A DNA stretch of 64,000 nucleotides from Pilaira anomala (Eukaryota > Mucoromycota > Mucoromycetes > Mucorales > Mucoraceae). The notes below the pieces were generated by a model that did no database searches, had not been told where the DNA came from, and was given only the letters and a program-made list of their open reading frames with translations. Shown in pieces: positions 1 through 11,398 of the stretch; within the stretch, counting starts at the first letter, position 1; every line of letters starts with the position of its first letter. The DNA lies in assembly GCA_025716855.1 (NCBI GenBank), contig JAIXMQ010000015.1:186001-250000 (forward strand), read 5' to 3'. Made by a program: the position numbers and the translations under genes.

Positions 1-333
1 TTTATATAAATATTTATCATATAAATGTATGTGTACATCTACGGTTTTTGTCCCTATTTTTGTTTATACATTTTGCTTTTTCGATTGCTCAGTTGACTTT
101 CTTCTCCCTTTTTATTATTCGATTATCAATAACTGTCTATTATCTTTTTGATCACAATGCTCGAACTAGGGTTTCGGTTTAGAAAAAGTGTTCACAACAT
201 GCACAAGGAACCTTTTATACCTTATTAAATAACTAAAACGATGATTTATCGCCGCCGGCCCGGAGGAGACTTTACGATATGAAAAATAAATAAATAAAAA
301 AAAAGGCTATTCATTTCTTTTATAGCTTGAACA
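1..333. other. AT-rich 5' flank of the first gene
   Basis: No coding sequence is supported here. The stretch is AT-rich except for a short GC-rich patch at about 250-268 with CCG/CGG repeats, roughly 70 bases before the start codon of the next gene, followed by an A-rich leader. It probably serves as the promoter of that gene; this is inferred from position only. Confidence 0.4.
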
Positions 334-784
334 ATGTCGTTAAACTTTTTTAAATCCACACCTCAAAAGACAGATGCTACACTTCAATTTAACTCTGTTC
401 TTGACAACTTGAACGAGAAAAGAGTTGTAACACCTTTAAATATTGACGAATTTATTCAACAAGAGAATATTAACCTTCGTTCACATCAAGGTAAATATTA
501 TTTTCTAGACGTGAAATATATGTATATAAAAGCTTATTTGTTACAGTATAGAGCTTTATAAGGAACCTAAACCAAAAGATAAGATAGCACCAAAGTCAAT
601 AAACAAAGACCAAGAACAAACCAAAGAGAATACACGTATATTAGTAAATACTCTTTTAGAATTAACAAAATCAATGCCTGAACATAAATCAAAAGCAGTG
701 GAATATAATGAAAAGATTACTGTCGCTTTGGATCAAAATAAACAGACGATTCAGAATATTCAATCTATCCATCATTCCTTATGA
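334..784 (+). CDS. Small uncharacterised helical protein, two exons
   Basis: I do not recognise this protein. Exons are 334-490 and 552-784, separated by a 61-nt intron with a GTAAAT donor and a TATAG acceptor; they sum to 390 nt and give 129 residues ending in HHSL. The start ATG sits in a good A-rich context (AACAATG). The protein is highly charged and rich in Lys, Glu, Gln and Asn, with no cysteine, membrane segment or signal peptide. Its C-terminal half (from about residue 75) looks helical and could be a short coiled coil, so a subunit of a small scaffold complex is possible but unproven. Codon use fits the neighbouring genes. The intron joins an ORF that would otherwise stop in the intron to a clean second ORF, which supports a real gene. 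Confidence 0.6.
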
Positions 785-943
785 AAAGTGTAAAAAAAGC
801 CGCTGCTTCGTCTTTTGTTGCATGTTGTACTCCGCCACAAATTTTTTTTTTTTTCCTTTATAAACAAATTTTTTTTTTTTTGCCCCTTCACTTTTTTTTT
901 TCTTTTTTTGACGTGCCTTTTTTTTTTATAATTAAAATAAACA

Positions 944-2506
944 ATGCTTGACATTAACTTGCTTTTGGAAGAACGTGGTGGTAACGTTGAGATGGTCAAG
1001 GAGTCTCAAAAGAGACGTGGTGGTTCCGTCGAAATTATCGATGAAATCATTGCTGAATATAAGGAATGGACTACCCGTACGTATATATTAAAAAAAAAAA
1101 AAAAAGATATACATATACACTGTTACTTATAAATTATATTAGTTCAATTCACTAGTGACCAAAAGAACAAGGAAGCCAACGCTATCCAAAAGGAAATTGG
1201 TAAGAAGTTCAAGGCCAAGGAAGATCCTTCTGAATTAGTTGCCAAGAAGAACGCCCTTCAAGCTGAAAAGGACGTCCTTGTTGCTCAAGCAAAGGAAAAG
1301 GAAATCTCTTGGAAGAACAAGTTAGGTACACTTGGTAACATTGTTCACTCTTCTGTTCCTACTTCTATGAACGAGGTATTTATACATATATATATATTGG
1401 AAAGTGTATTATTTTATTCTTTCTAAACTCTTTTTTATATAGGATAACAATGAGATTATTCGTACTTATAACCATAACGGTGTTGAACCTGTCAAGAGAA
1501 CTGATATTATGTCTCACCACGAAGTTCTTAGCCGTTTGGACGGTTATGATCAAGAACGTGGTGCCAAGATCGCTGGTCACCGTGGTTATTTCTTAACTGG
1601 TGTCGGTGTTGATCTTAACTTGGCTTTGATCACTTATGGTCTTAACTTCCTTGCTAGATTCGGTTATAAAAAGTTACAAACCCCTTTCTTCATGAACAAG
1701 GATATGATGGCTAAAACTGCTCAATTATCTCAATTTGATGAAGAACTTTACAAGGTAAAAATAATAGAAAGTGAGAGAGAGAGAGAGAAGGGGGGGGAGG
1801 GGACTGGGATCATTATGACTAATATTTACTTTTTTTTTTAAAAAAAAAGGTATCTGGTGATGGTGAGGATAAGTATCTTATTGCTACTTCTGAACAACCT
1901 ATTTCCGCTTACCATGCTGGTGAATGGTTTGAAAAGCCTTCTGAACAATTACCTATCAAGTATGCAGGTTACTCTACTTGTTTCCGTAAGGAAGCCGGTG
2001 CTCACGGTAAGGATACCTGGGGTATTTTCCGTGTTCATCAATTTGAAAAGATTGAACAATTCGTTTTGTCTGCACCTGAAAACTCTTGGGAGTTATTCAA
2101 CGAAATGATTGATCACTCTGAAGAATTCTTCAAGAGTCTCGGTCTTTCTTATCGTGTTGTTGCTATCGTTTCTGGTGCTTTGAATAATGCTGCCGCCAAG
2201 AAGTACGATTTAGAAGCTTGGTTCCCCTTCCAAGGTGAATATAAGGAACTCGTTTCTTGTTCCAACTGTACTGATTATCAATCTCGTCGTCTCGAAATCC
2301 GTTGTGGTGTCAAGAAGATGTCCGATCGTGAGAAGAAGTACGTCCATTGTCTTAACTCCACTCTTTGTGCTACCGAGAGAGCCCTTTGTGGTTTATTAGA
2401 AACCTGGCAACGTGAAGACGGTTTGGAGATCCCTCCCCCATTGGTTCCCTACATGGACGGTAAGACCTTCATCCCTTACACCAAGCCTAAGCCTACCAAG
2501 AAATAA
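944..2506 (+). CDS. SES1: Cytosolic seryl-tRNA synthetase
   Basis: Class II aminoacyl-tRNA synthetase that charges tRNA-Ser with serine in the cytosol. Exons 944-1076, 1143-1375, 1443-1754 and 1850-2506 sum to 1335 nt, 444 residues, close to the usual fungal length (about 460). The N-terminal part is the charged long helical hairpin that contacts the tRNA arm. The catalytic core carries motif 2 ([18 protein letters not shown], about residues 270-287), ending with [10 protein letters not shown]. The motif 3 arginine lies in the [12 protein letters not shown] stretch, which corresponds to the eukaryotic LNATMCATTR segment. The basic tail KPKPTKK is typical of eukaryotic forms. The first donor is GTACGT, chosen because it alone keeps frame into QFTSDQKNK. 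Intron 3 holds a T10A9 palindromic tract. Codon use is strongly biased, as in highly expressed genes. No mitochondrial leader is visible. Confidence 0.95.
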
Positions 2507-2823
2507 GCATTGTTCGATATATATAAAAAGAGTAATAAATAGTTCATACACACACATAAAAATCATGTTCCAGAATTCAAATATCTTTTTTTTTTTAAAA
2601 AAAAAATCATGAAAACTGGGTGCACAGACAGTGTACCACTTGTTTGTCTACAAACTACATTAGAAACAGTACACTTTTGTGAGACTAAATATGCTTAAAG
2701 ATTTATATAAAAATTTAATCTTGATTCATTCAGAAAAAACTAACGTTTTTTTTATAACAAAAATCTTCAGATGTGTAGGATCTGTTTACCACAAGGCATT
2801 TTTATTTTATTTTACAAAAAACA

Positions 2824-5800
2824 TCAAACTTCAGTTGAGATTTTCTCACCTTTATCAGCCAAAGAAGCAAGCTTTTTCATTTTTTCGGAACTTGTGAATC
2901 TTCTAGAACCACTTCTAGCTCTAGGTAAGGGTGGTGCTTCTTCTTCACTTTGAATATGTCTTAGTAAATCTTCTGCTTTAACCACCATAGATTCTGCTCT
3001 TGTCTTTCTTCTCTCTCTTACAGACATTCTACGACTTTTTCTCTGAGAAGAAGTGGTTGCCATTTCTCCTGATCGAAGTTTTTCTAATAGATTATCCATA
3101 ATATCTTTATCATCTTGGCTTTCCGGAGATCCTATTTTTTTTTAAAAAAAAAAAAAAGAATGTTAGTCGAAATAATCGTACAAAACTTGAGTACGCTCTT
3201 ACCATCGATGTCCAAGCGTGCCTTAAGACGTGCTTTACGTTGCTCTTGAAACTCCTTTGCTTTCTCAGCTTGTTCTAACTTCTTCTTCTGTCCTTCGATA
3301 TCTGATTTGGCCTTAGTCCAACTGGAATTAAATGTTTGGAAAATACCAAAGAATTCATCAGGCTTCATATCAGCTGGATCTTCTCCAAAGTAGGATACTA
3401 CATCCTTATAAGCTACATCCATGGAGGTATATCTCACTTCAAGCTGATCGAATCTTTCAATAGCACGGTCACGGAACTTGTACATAACTTCAGCATAATT
3501 ATCTTCTTCGGCTGCTTCATAATCAGGTCCATAATGATAATCGAGTTCATGAATTAATGTCTTAAGTCCCACTCGAAGCTCATTATAATCTTTAATAAGA
3601 TCTTGAATCGTCACTATAATAATAAGACAAGATATGTTAGATACATGTGTTCTTAAAAAAAAAAAACTGTAGAATATCATCCAGTTACCTCTACAAGCTT
3701 CTCTACAAACTTCCAAGTCATTCACTAAATTTTCGCTAATAGAAGGGAACTTTTCTTCGACCATGGTACATAGAAAGTGCAATAAGGTTGTATCATTGGA
3801 CGAAGCACGAGTATCTACTAATTTATTGATACTGCTAATACGAATACCAAATGCTCCACCTTGGAAATTTGTACCGTTCAAGAAATTACCCACCATCAAA
3901 ATAATCTAAAAAAAAATAAAAGAAGACATTTAATATTACACGATATAACTTTTTTTATAAATATATAGTTGGTATACTTACATTAAGAAGGTCTCGGAAC
4001 GCCTCTGAATCTTTTATACTAGTAGAGGCGTCCATGACATTTGTCATGTTTCTTCCTAATTGAGTGATACGCTCATGGAAAGTAGTGACGAATAACATAT
4101 TACCGATACGTTCTTTAAACCGATCTATAGACATAATCTATATCAAGCTAAATTTTAGTACATTTGCTCCCGCTTTCTTTTGTTTTTCTTTTCTTTTTTC
4201 TTTTTTCTTTTTACCTCGGCACAGAACTGATCTGGTTTTGAAAGACTTTGCAAATCTTCTTCAGGCGCCGTCTTCATAAATACAGAAAGTTTACCCATTT
4301 CATCATGCGAAGGAGCATTTGCTAACAAATTTCTTAACAGTACTTCTGTACAGAACTTTTCATCCACAGCTAACAATTTCTTTTTAAATTCTTTGAAAGT
4401 TATATTTTTACATTTAGACAGAACAGCAATACCTAAATATTTTTTTTTTTTTTTTTTTAGTAAATCACACTTTTTTTTGTTGCGACTTCAAATATAACTT
4501 ACTGATATTATATGCCTTTCTGGAATCAATAATATTAATCTCTTGTCTCTTTTCTTTTTTAACAAGTTTTTTACTAGCAATCACTTTTTGCGCAAACACT
4601 TCTTCCATACGATTAAAGATACCTTCTACATCTAATAACTCTTCAAGCGCTTCATCTTTATCTGCTGATGCTGCCGTTTTCCAAACTGTAGAACTGATAT
4701 GGTTTGCATTTAATTTTTGCCATTGCAATTGTCGTGTCTTGACGCCAGGTAAATGTTTCAGTTGTTTACGAAGTGTGATCGTGTTCATATTGGGGCCTGC
4801 AGGTGCAGATGGTGGAGGGGGTGGTGGTGGTGCGCCAGGACCAGGTGGAGGTGGAGGTGGTGGTGGAGATGGTGAGAGTGATGGTTGTGAGGAATTTGTG
4901 CTTCCTGGGTATCCTGAACCTGGTGGTGGTGGAGGTGGTGGGGGAGGAGGAACTGTATCCGTACTGGTAGTTGAACCATTCGCGCGTTTTGACGCGCTGG
5001 ATACAGGAGACATATGAGAAGGAGGTGGTGGTGGTGGAGGAGGAGGTGGTGGTGGTGGGGGAGTAAATGACGCAGGAGAAATATTTGAAGATACAGAGCT
5101 ATTTGAGGGAATGGGTATTGGCTGCTCTTGTTGATCGTATTTAGGTGTATATTCTTCTTCATTAATAGAGGTAATCATGGATGAAAGTATATCATTTTCT
5201 GAAATAGATGCCTTTCTGTTATAGTTTTTGTTGGAGGAAGTTGAGCTTCTAGTAGGTTTTGGTGTATAAATATTCATGTCTAATGAATCCTTTCTTTTAG
5301 GTACTGATTCTTCAGGCATGTTTTCCTGCTCCTTTTCTTCTTCTTCCTCATGGAAAGGTATAGGGTCGGCATGTATATGTTTACGGCGATTATTTGAACG
5401 TCTTACAGCAGATCCCATTAATGGCATTGTACCTGGAAGTACAAAGTCATTTAGGCCACTACTTGATCCGAATTGTCTAGCAAGTTGTGTCTTGAATTCT
5501 TCAGTTAATCCAAGCGCCATTGATTTATATTTAGTTTTATCGTCTTCAGCATTCGAAAGACTATTGAGGTTATCATTATCTCCTTTGGTATCTGGTTTAC
5601 GACTTTCTAATGAATCTTGAGCACGGATTCTTCCAAAAGCAGTTGTGAGATCTTTTCTAGATATAACAACGTCTCCTTCCAATTTTGAATCATCTTCTCC
5701 TACTAATTTATAAAATTCGTCTAATTGTCTTTCTGCTTTTTCTAAACTGGCTTCGTATTCGCTTTGTAAATCTCGTAATTTTCGTTGTAAAGTCGAAATT

Positions 5801-7962
5801 GTATGTCTCGACATTCGTAACAAATCTTCAAGTGAGACGGTCTTTTCTTTTAATTGGACGATCTCTAATGCATCTATTAAGGTATACAAGGAGGAGGGGG
5901 GGGGGGAGGAGGTTAAAAAATATATATAACGTCAATGATAGACAAGTTTTTACCTCCTTGGTGAGATAATTGTTGGCGTAATAGATCGCGCTCCTTTTCT
6001 AATTCATCATGACTAAGTTGCAATTCTTTAATATCTTCTAATGTAGTTTTTAGTTGATCCTGATCAGCAAATTTGTTAATTAAGTGTTGTACAGTAGTGG
6101 TATAATCCGCTGAAAAATCATCTGCTAACCCTTTATGATCCAATACGACTTGAGCCACTAAATTATCAATGATTTGAAAATATCTTGATTTTAATCCACT
6201 TTCTTCATTGTTGACCAGCAACAAATGTTGTAGACAGCTTAAAAAGAAATCGTAACCTCTTGTACCTTCAACACTTGATAAAATACACTCAAATACATCC
6301 CGAGGATCATTTTGGTCACTTAATACGTGTTCGTGATACATTTCCATGATTTCGTCTTGATCATTTTCTGCCAACGATTTAAATTCTCTCACTTGACGGT
6401 CTACATGTTCATCGCATAATTCGTTCATTTTTTCCATTACTCTTTCTAATCCAGAAGCATTCATTTGATTTCTTAAATGAACTCTTATTTCTGGATCTTC
6501 AACTACATTGATAATCGCATTCGCTAGAATCATGTTGTACAACTACAGTTTTTTTTTTTTTAATTATTTTTTACATGTGATTTAAAGAAAACAAAAACTT
6601 ACAGCATATTCAGTTAATTGATTATCTGGAGAACCATAAGCAGCCATTCGTTTAAAATCATCACTTGCACCAACCATACTTCCCATTCTACCTCTACCAC
6701 TTAATGTAGTTTCAAGTTCATATAACCAAGCATCAAATCTACCTAATCCTCTTTGTTTATCACGTAAATTATCCATTGCTTTTAATACTAAATCTTGGCC
6801 AATGGGTACTTCATAGTAACACATGAATACTAAAACTTCACACACAAGTCTACGCGAGTTAATTGATGGTGAAATAATACATTGTACAATTTGTTCTACA
6901 CATTGTGGATGTTTTAATGCCTCTCGTGCGCCCACCTAAAGATGTAAAAAAAAAATCCATAATTAATGGGATTTCCAACTGATTCCGTGTAATATACTTT
7001 ACTCTATTGTTTAATAATGCCTTGAAACATTTCAAAAGATCCGCTTCCACAGATAAATTCAATTCTTGTCTTGATACACGATTAAAAACATGAATTATAA
7101 TTTTTTATATTTACTTGTATTTTACTTACTTGTGTTTGTTTTTATTAAATGCTTTTAACAGACCAGTAATAACTTGTAACCCTTCCATATCAATGAATTG
7201 CCGTACCCAACTAATTGTTTTTTTTTCAGAAATTTTTAATCAAGATCATGATTTTACTGCATACAAATATTTACCTAAGGGGCATAGTTCTTAAACCAAC
7301 TGCCAAATGCGAGACAACTTTTATATTGACACCTTTTGACATATCTGATAATTTTCTAACATAATATTCTGGTCCTTTGCCTTCAGTTTGATGATGATCC
7401 AATTTTTTATCAGAGCCACCCCTTCTGGAAGGTGTAGTGACAGCATTATTTTCAAATTGGATATCCTGACCTACCATCAATCTCTTTTTATCCATTGGAA
7501 ATGAAGACATCTTTAAACGATCATTATTATTATGGATACCTCTTCGTGTCTATTATATTTGTATATTTAAGTAAAACGATATAGTGTGATTGTAATTGGT
7601 TAAAATCAAGACTTTACCAACATTCTTTCAAAAAACTCTTCAACTTCAACTTCAGTCATTGTGTCTACATTGATGAATTCACCATCGGTACTTGGTATAG
7701 AAGAAGACTGAGAGCTTCTTATGGAGGAGGATTCTACTAAACGACCTACCCCTGGACTGGGTTTATAAAAATGGTACTCTCAAATTATATATTTTTGTTT
7801 ATAACTCAATGACATACCTGATGTTGAGTAGTCATCAGTAGGATGAAGAGCTGGACTGCTTGGTGAATGAGGTGTAGTCGTAATAGGCGGTGTGATTGAT
7901 GTTGTCAAAATATGTTCTGTCTTTTTCTTGCCCTTTGACTTGCCTCGATTAAAGAGGTCCAT
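2824..7962 (-). CDS. Diaphanous-related formin (Bni1/SepA type)
   Basis: Actin nucleator and elongator at growing tips and septa, controlled by Rho GTPases. Thirteen exons (7962-7818, 7778-7618, 7549-7275, 7210-7130, 7069-7003, 6935-6603, 6542-5954, 5873-4503, 4432-4215, 4137-3982, 3905-3689, 3613-3203, 3131-2824) sum exactly to 4332 nt, 1443 residues. Order of domains: GTPase-binding/FH3 region (PEYYVRKLSDMS at about residue 163, then PLSWVRQFIDMEGL), a coiled coil (about 520-610), an FH1 region with several polyproline tracts of 7-14 prolines (about 825-920), FH2 (about 925-1340; LKHLPGVKTRQLQWQKLN near its start), and a DAD at about 1351 (MDNLLEKLRSGE) followed by basic residues. Presence of both the N-terminal regulatory region and the DAD implies an autoinhibited, Rho-activated formin. 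It is convergent with seryl-tRNA synthetase. The FH1 repeat makes glycine-rich false ORFs on the other strand. Confidence 0.95.
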
Positions 7963-8169
7963 TTTGATTTTATTTATTTTTTTTTTTAAAAAAAAAGAGA
8001 TGAAAAAGAAAAAGAAAGAAAGGAAAAAAAAATGTAAAAAAAAAATATATTACTAAAAAAAAGGGGGGAACACACACACTCGCACGCACACACATTCACT
8101 TACAAAAAGTAACATTTTTATCACGCACATATTAAATAATTCCGCTAAGAAAAAATTAAACTTCTTTTA

Positions 8170-8952
8170 TTACTTTTGTTGCTCTTGCATTTTATCTTGC
8201 ATAACATTAAGAATAGCTATTAAATATAACATATTAGTATCATTTTTAATAATTATTATGACTAATTACCTCTTAATGTGCTTTGTTTGTCTGTAATTGT
8301 CTTTTCGAGTGTGCCGAGGTTCTTTTTAACATATCCAACTTTATCGTTATAGAACTTGGATGCATCTCCGACAGACTAATTGCAATTATTAGTTGCCATA
8401 TTTATACTTTGACACATCTTTACTTTTACCTTTTCAACATAATAACCGGTACCGACATCAACGATCACTTTGCTTACGTTACTCAATTTACCTGGAACAT
8501 AGAGGTAAAATTATAGGTTAAGGATAAAAATAAGAAAAAGGGAGGGGGGGGGGGGATGTTAGCATTTTTCTTTTTGTTAGAAAATATTTGTATAGTGAAA
8601 AGGATATAGATGAGGTGAGAGGTACAAGAATAGTCTTGTCTAATTACGAAAGAAAAAAACGCGACATTAGTTAGAAGAAGAAAAAAAACTTCATCATCTT
8701 TAATTTATACTTTACCATCAGCTTTCTCGACCTTTAATGCATCGACACTTTCAGCACAATCAGTGAATCGGCCTTGAACATTTTTAAGTTTACTATAAGA
8801 TTGAGTCAAATGGTTTAATTCCTATTCAAAGTTAATACACGTTTGACCATCATCAAAATAGACTGTACTTCTTCTAATTGGCCCTTGACTTGTTGAAGGG
8901 AATTCATATCGAGATCAGCAATGTTGACCTGTTGTTGTTGTTGTTGTGCCAT
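8170..8952 (-). CDS. GIM5: Prefoldin subunit 5
   Basis: Alpha-type subunit of the hexameric prefoldin chaperone, which hands nascent actin and tubulin to the CCT chaperonin in the cytosol. Five small exons (8952-8869, 8821-8716, 8491-8430, 8375-8270, 8216-8170) sum to 405 nt, 134 residues, slightly short of the usual 150. The N-terminus MAQQQQQQVNIADLDMNSL matches the family pattern (MAQ..NI.DL....L..L), the first helix (QQVKGQLEEELNHLTQSYSK) forms a coiled coil, the central beta hairpins include KLSNVSKVIVDVGTGYYVEK, a hallmark of subunit 5, and the C-terminal helix ends VMQDKMQEQQK. The exons are individually too short to show as long ORFs. The polyglutamine just after the start is an odd local feature. 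Confidence 0.9.
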
Positions 8953-9361
8953 ATTGTATAAGGTATTTGATCTAGAGAGGAAGAGAGCAATATGTTTATC
9001 ATAAATATTTTTTATTTATTTATTATTATTATTTTTTTTTTGGAGTCAGATTTTGTTCAAATTTTAGTTTTTTTTCCTTAAAAAATCATGGAAAGCAACT
9101 TTAAACAGAATGCAATTGTGAGTTTTGACAGGTTTAAAAAAAAGGTCAAATGACATTGCCTGCATTATACAAAAAAGAAAAAAAAAGGGATCAAGAAAAC
9201 GAGAAAACTGACACTTGATTAAAGAAGTATAGTATATATATTTATAAATAACGGGTGTTTTTTTTTTCTTTTTTATAACAAACATAATAAAAACATTGAA
9301 TAGGTGCTCAATGTGATATATAATTTTCTTTTTATGGTTGATAAGTGTAATGAGAAACTGT

Positions 9362-10030
9362 TTATTTGCTGGTAACATAACCGGTTCCCTTGTATCCTTC
9401 TGAGGAGACACCAGAGATAGGGTTGGAGTTTTGGCTCTTGAGGTACTCGTTGGTAGCTTCCTCCCATTCCTTGGAAACGGTGTGAGGCTTCTCTTGACCT
9501 ACACAAAGATTTCGTTTTTTAGTAAATTAAATTCCCTTTCCAATACACCCCCCACATTGTAATGAAATAACCACCGTCACCCCCGACAAAAAATAAAAAA
9601 AATAATGTTGTATACTTTACCACCAAGACGGATAGCATAGAAGAGAGCACTGGAGGCGGCGAGAACACCAAGAACACCAGTAAAGACCTTCATGCCATGA
9701 CCAGGCTTGGTCAAAGGTTCACGGGGACCGTGAGCACCGAAGGCAATATAATCTAATCATAAAAATAATAATTAGATGACATGCTTAAATTAATTCAATT
9801 CATTTCAAATTAAAATGCTTACAAGCAGCCTTCTTCTCATCGAGAGAAAGAGCCTTCCAGTCACCCTTTTGGGCTTCTTCGAGTTGCTTGGCAATGGTGT
9901 TTTGTTCAGCGGTGGAAAGAGTCTTCCAGCGAGATTCGATGTTTTGAACGGCAACATTGGAAGAAGCGTTACGACGTTGAATGACACGGGCGGCGCCAAC
10001 ACGGGTACGGGTAGCAACAGTACGGAGCAT
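9362..10030 (-). CDS. COX5: Cytochrome c oxidase subunit IV (yeast Cox5 homologue), mitochondrial
   Basis: Nuclear-encoded subunit of respiratory complex IV in the inner mitochondrial membrane. Exons 10030-9823, 9752-9621 and 9498-9362 sum to 477 nt, 158 residues, the normal size. The N-terminus (MLRTVATRTRVGAARVIQRR) is rich in Arg and lacks acidic residues, a classical mitochondrial presequence. The mature part has the family pattern SRWKTLSTAEQNTIAKQLEE, GDWKALSLDEKKAAYYIAFG and HGPREP. A single transmembrane helix follows (GVLGVLAASSALFYAIRL), then an intermembrane-space tail with KEWEEATNEYLKSQNSNP and GYKGTGYVTSK. Codon bias is high, as expected of a highly expressed respiratory gene. 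Only one isoform is seen in this window, unlike the Cox5a/Cox5b pair of baker's yeast. Confidence 0.93.
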
Positions 10031-11398
10031 GTTTATAAAAAGTTTTTAACAAAGAGAGGGGAGGAAAGAAAAAAGAATAAGCGGTGTTTTTCTGTGGGTT
10101 ATTTTTTTTTTTCGATCCTTTTTTTTTCCTTCACCCTATTACCCCCGCCCAATTTTTCAAAAATAATCAACCCATTTACACTTGCGAGGACGTCATTAAT
10201 ATTGATTTATACTCCGCGTAATGCTTCTTCTTTGCTTTGTCTGTGTGTCATGTTCATTTGTAAGTAAATGATCATATAGATCAAAGTATCAGGTAAAGAC
10301 ATTTACTCAATTGCAATATTTTGAAAAAGAAAAAATATATATGATGATTTAAATTAGAAAAAAATTAACTTTCGCATAAATATTTATGTGTAATGATATC
10401 GTATGATAGTTAACTTTCACGTATATAGTAGTTAATATGAAATATACGTTCTGTACATATAGAATACTTTGCCGAATGTATTTATATAGAAGTTTAACAC
10501 TATTACCTTAAAGGCTTAAAAGACTTATTAGGGAAACTTAAATTACAAGCCATTTTTTATGGCATCATATTATTAAAATGAATTATTTTGTGATCATGAC
10601 ATTTATTCGAGGATCGACGAGTACTTTTAGCCATAAACAAGGATCTGATTAGTAGACCTTAGCTTTGTTCTCAAATGGTACAAATATAGTGTAACATAAA
10701 CGGATAAGTAGAGTAGATTTTTGTTTTGCCTTGATCACTAAATGACTTTAAACAGACATAGGAATTGGAGATGCATAACTCCCATTGGTTTGGGGTTCAC
10801 CGCTCACATTTGGATCATGATTTTCATATTTATATATTCACTATGGTAATTAACTAAATAGCAATGTGTTGCTATTTACGGCGTGATCTGTTATAAATAT
10901 GTGTGCATCCGTTAAAATACAATTGTCAGATATTTATATATTAAACTATTATGTTATGGTGTGTGAAACTTCAACTGGCTTAAATGAGAAGCATATTTTC
11001 TAATTTCTTTCAAGAACATTGATATTTATGAAACTTAAAAGTATATACATTAATCACTTAATTACATTTCAAAGACTAAAATACTCTATTTAGCTCACGT
11101 TTTCCTTTTTTTTTTTTTGATATTATCGTACCTAACAGATATATATAAAAACATGTAAGCATAAATAGAATTATGTATTAGAGTATAAAAAAATCTGCGT
11201 GAAAAAAAAACAATGTATTTTAAACTGGAGATTATTATAATATCGCAAGATTTTTCATTTTATTGGAAATCAGATTACGTCTTTTTATCCTACCAGAAAA
11301 AAAAACATATATAAGCGGCTGGTGTTATCAGATTTTTTTTAAAAAAAGAACATTATTATTAAAAATTAATCTTTCATTTAAAAAACGTTTCAAACAAA
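10031..11398. other. Gene-free AT-rich interval between COX5 and the Fet4-like gene
   Basis: No ORF with credible coding character was found. The right-hand end carries probable promoter elements of the Fet4-like gene: a TATA-like ATATATAAG at about 11308, a TTATCAGAT site at 11325-11333 and a T8A7 tract right after it. The left end is the 5' flank of COX5. The middle shows no repeat or RNA gene that I can recognise. Confidence 0.5.
11325..11333 (-). promoter_or_regulatory. Putative iron-regulatory GATA site upstream of the Fet4-like gene
   Basis: The + strand reads TTATCAGAT, the exact reverse complement of ATCTGATAA, which fits the ATCWGATAA consensus bound by fungal iron-responsive GATA repressors (SreA/Sre1/Fep1 family). 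It lies 66 bases before the start codon of a predicted iron permease and just downstream of a TATA-like sequence. A nine-base match can arise by chance in AT-rich DNA, so function is inferred from sequence plus context. Confidence 0.45.

Noticed and set aside
4739..5017. Glycine-rich ORF on the + strand
   Set aside because: It is the complement of the polyproline FH1 region of the formin gene and has no start context or independent support.
9064..9411. 115-codon ORF downstream of COX5
   Set aside because: It overlaps the last COX5 exon in another frame and runs into AT-rich 3' flank; phenylalanine- and lysine-rich by composition.
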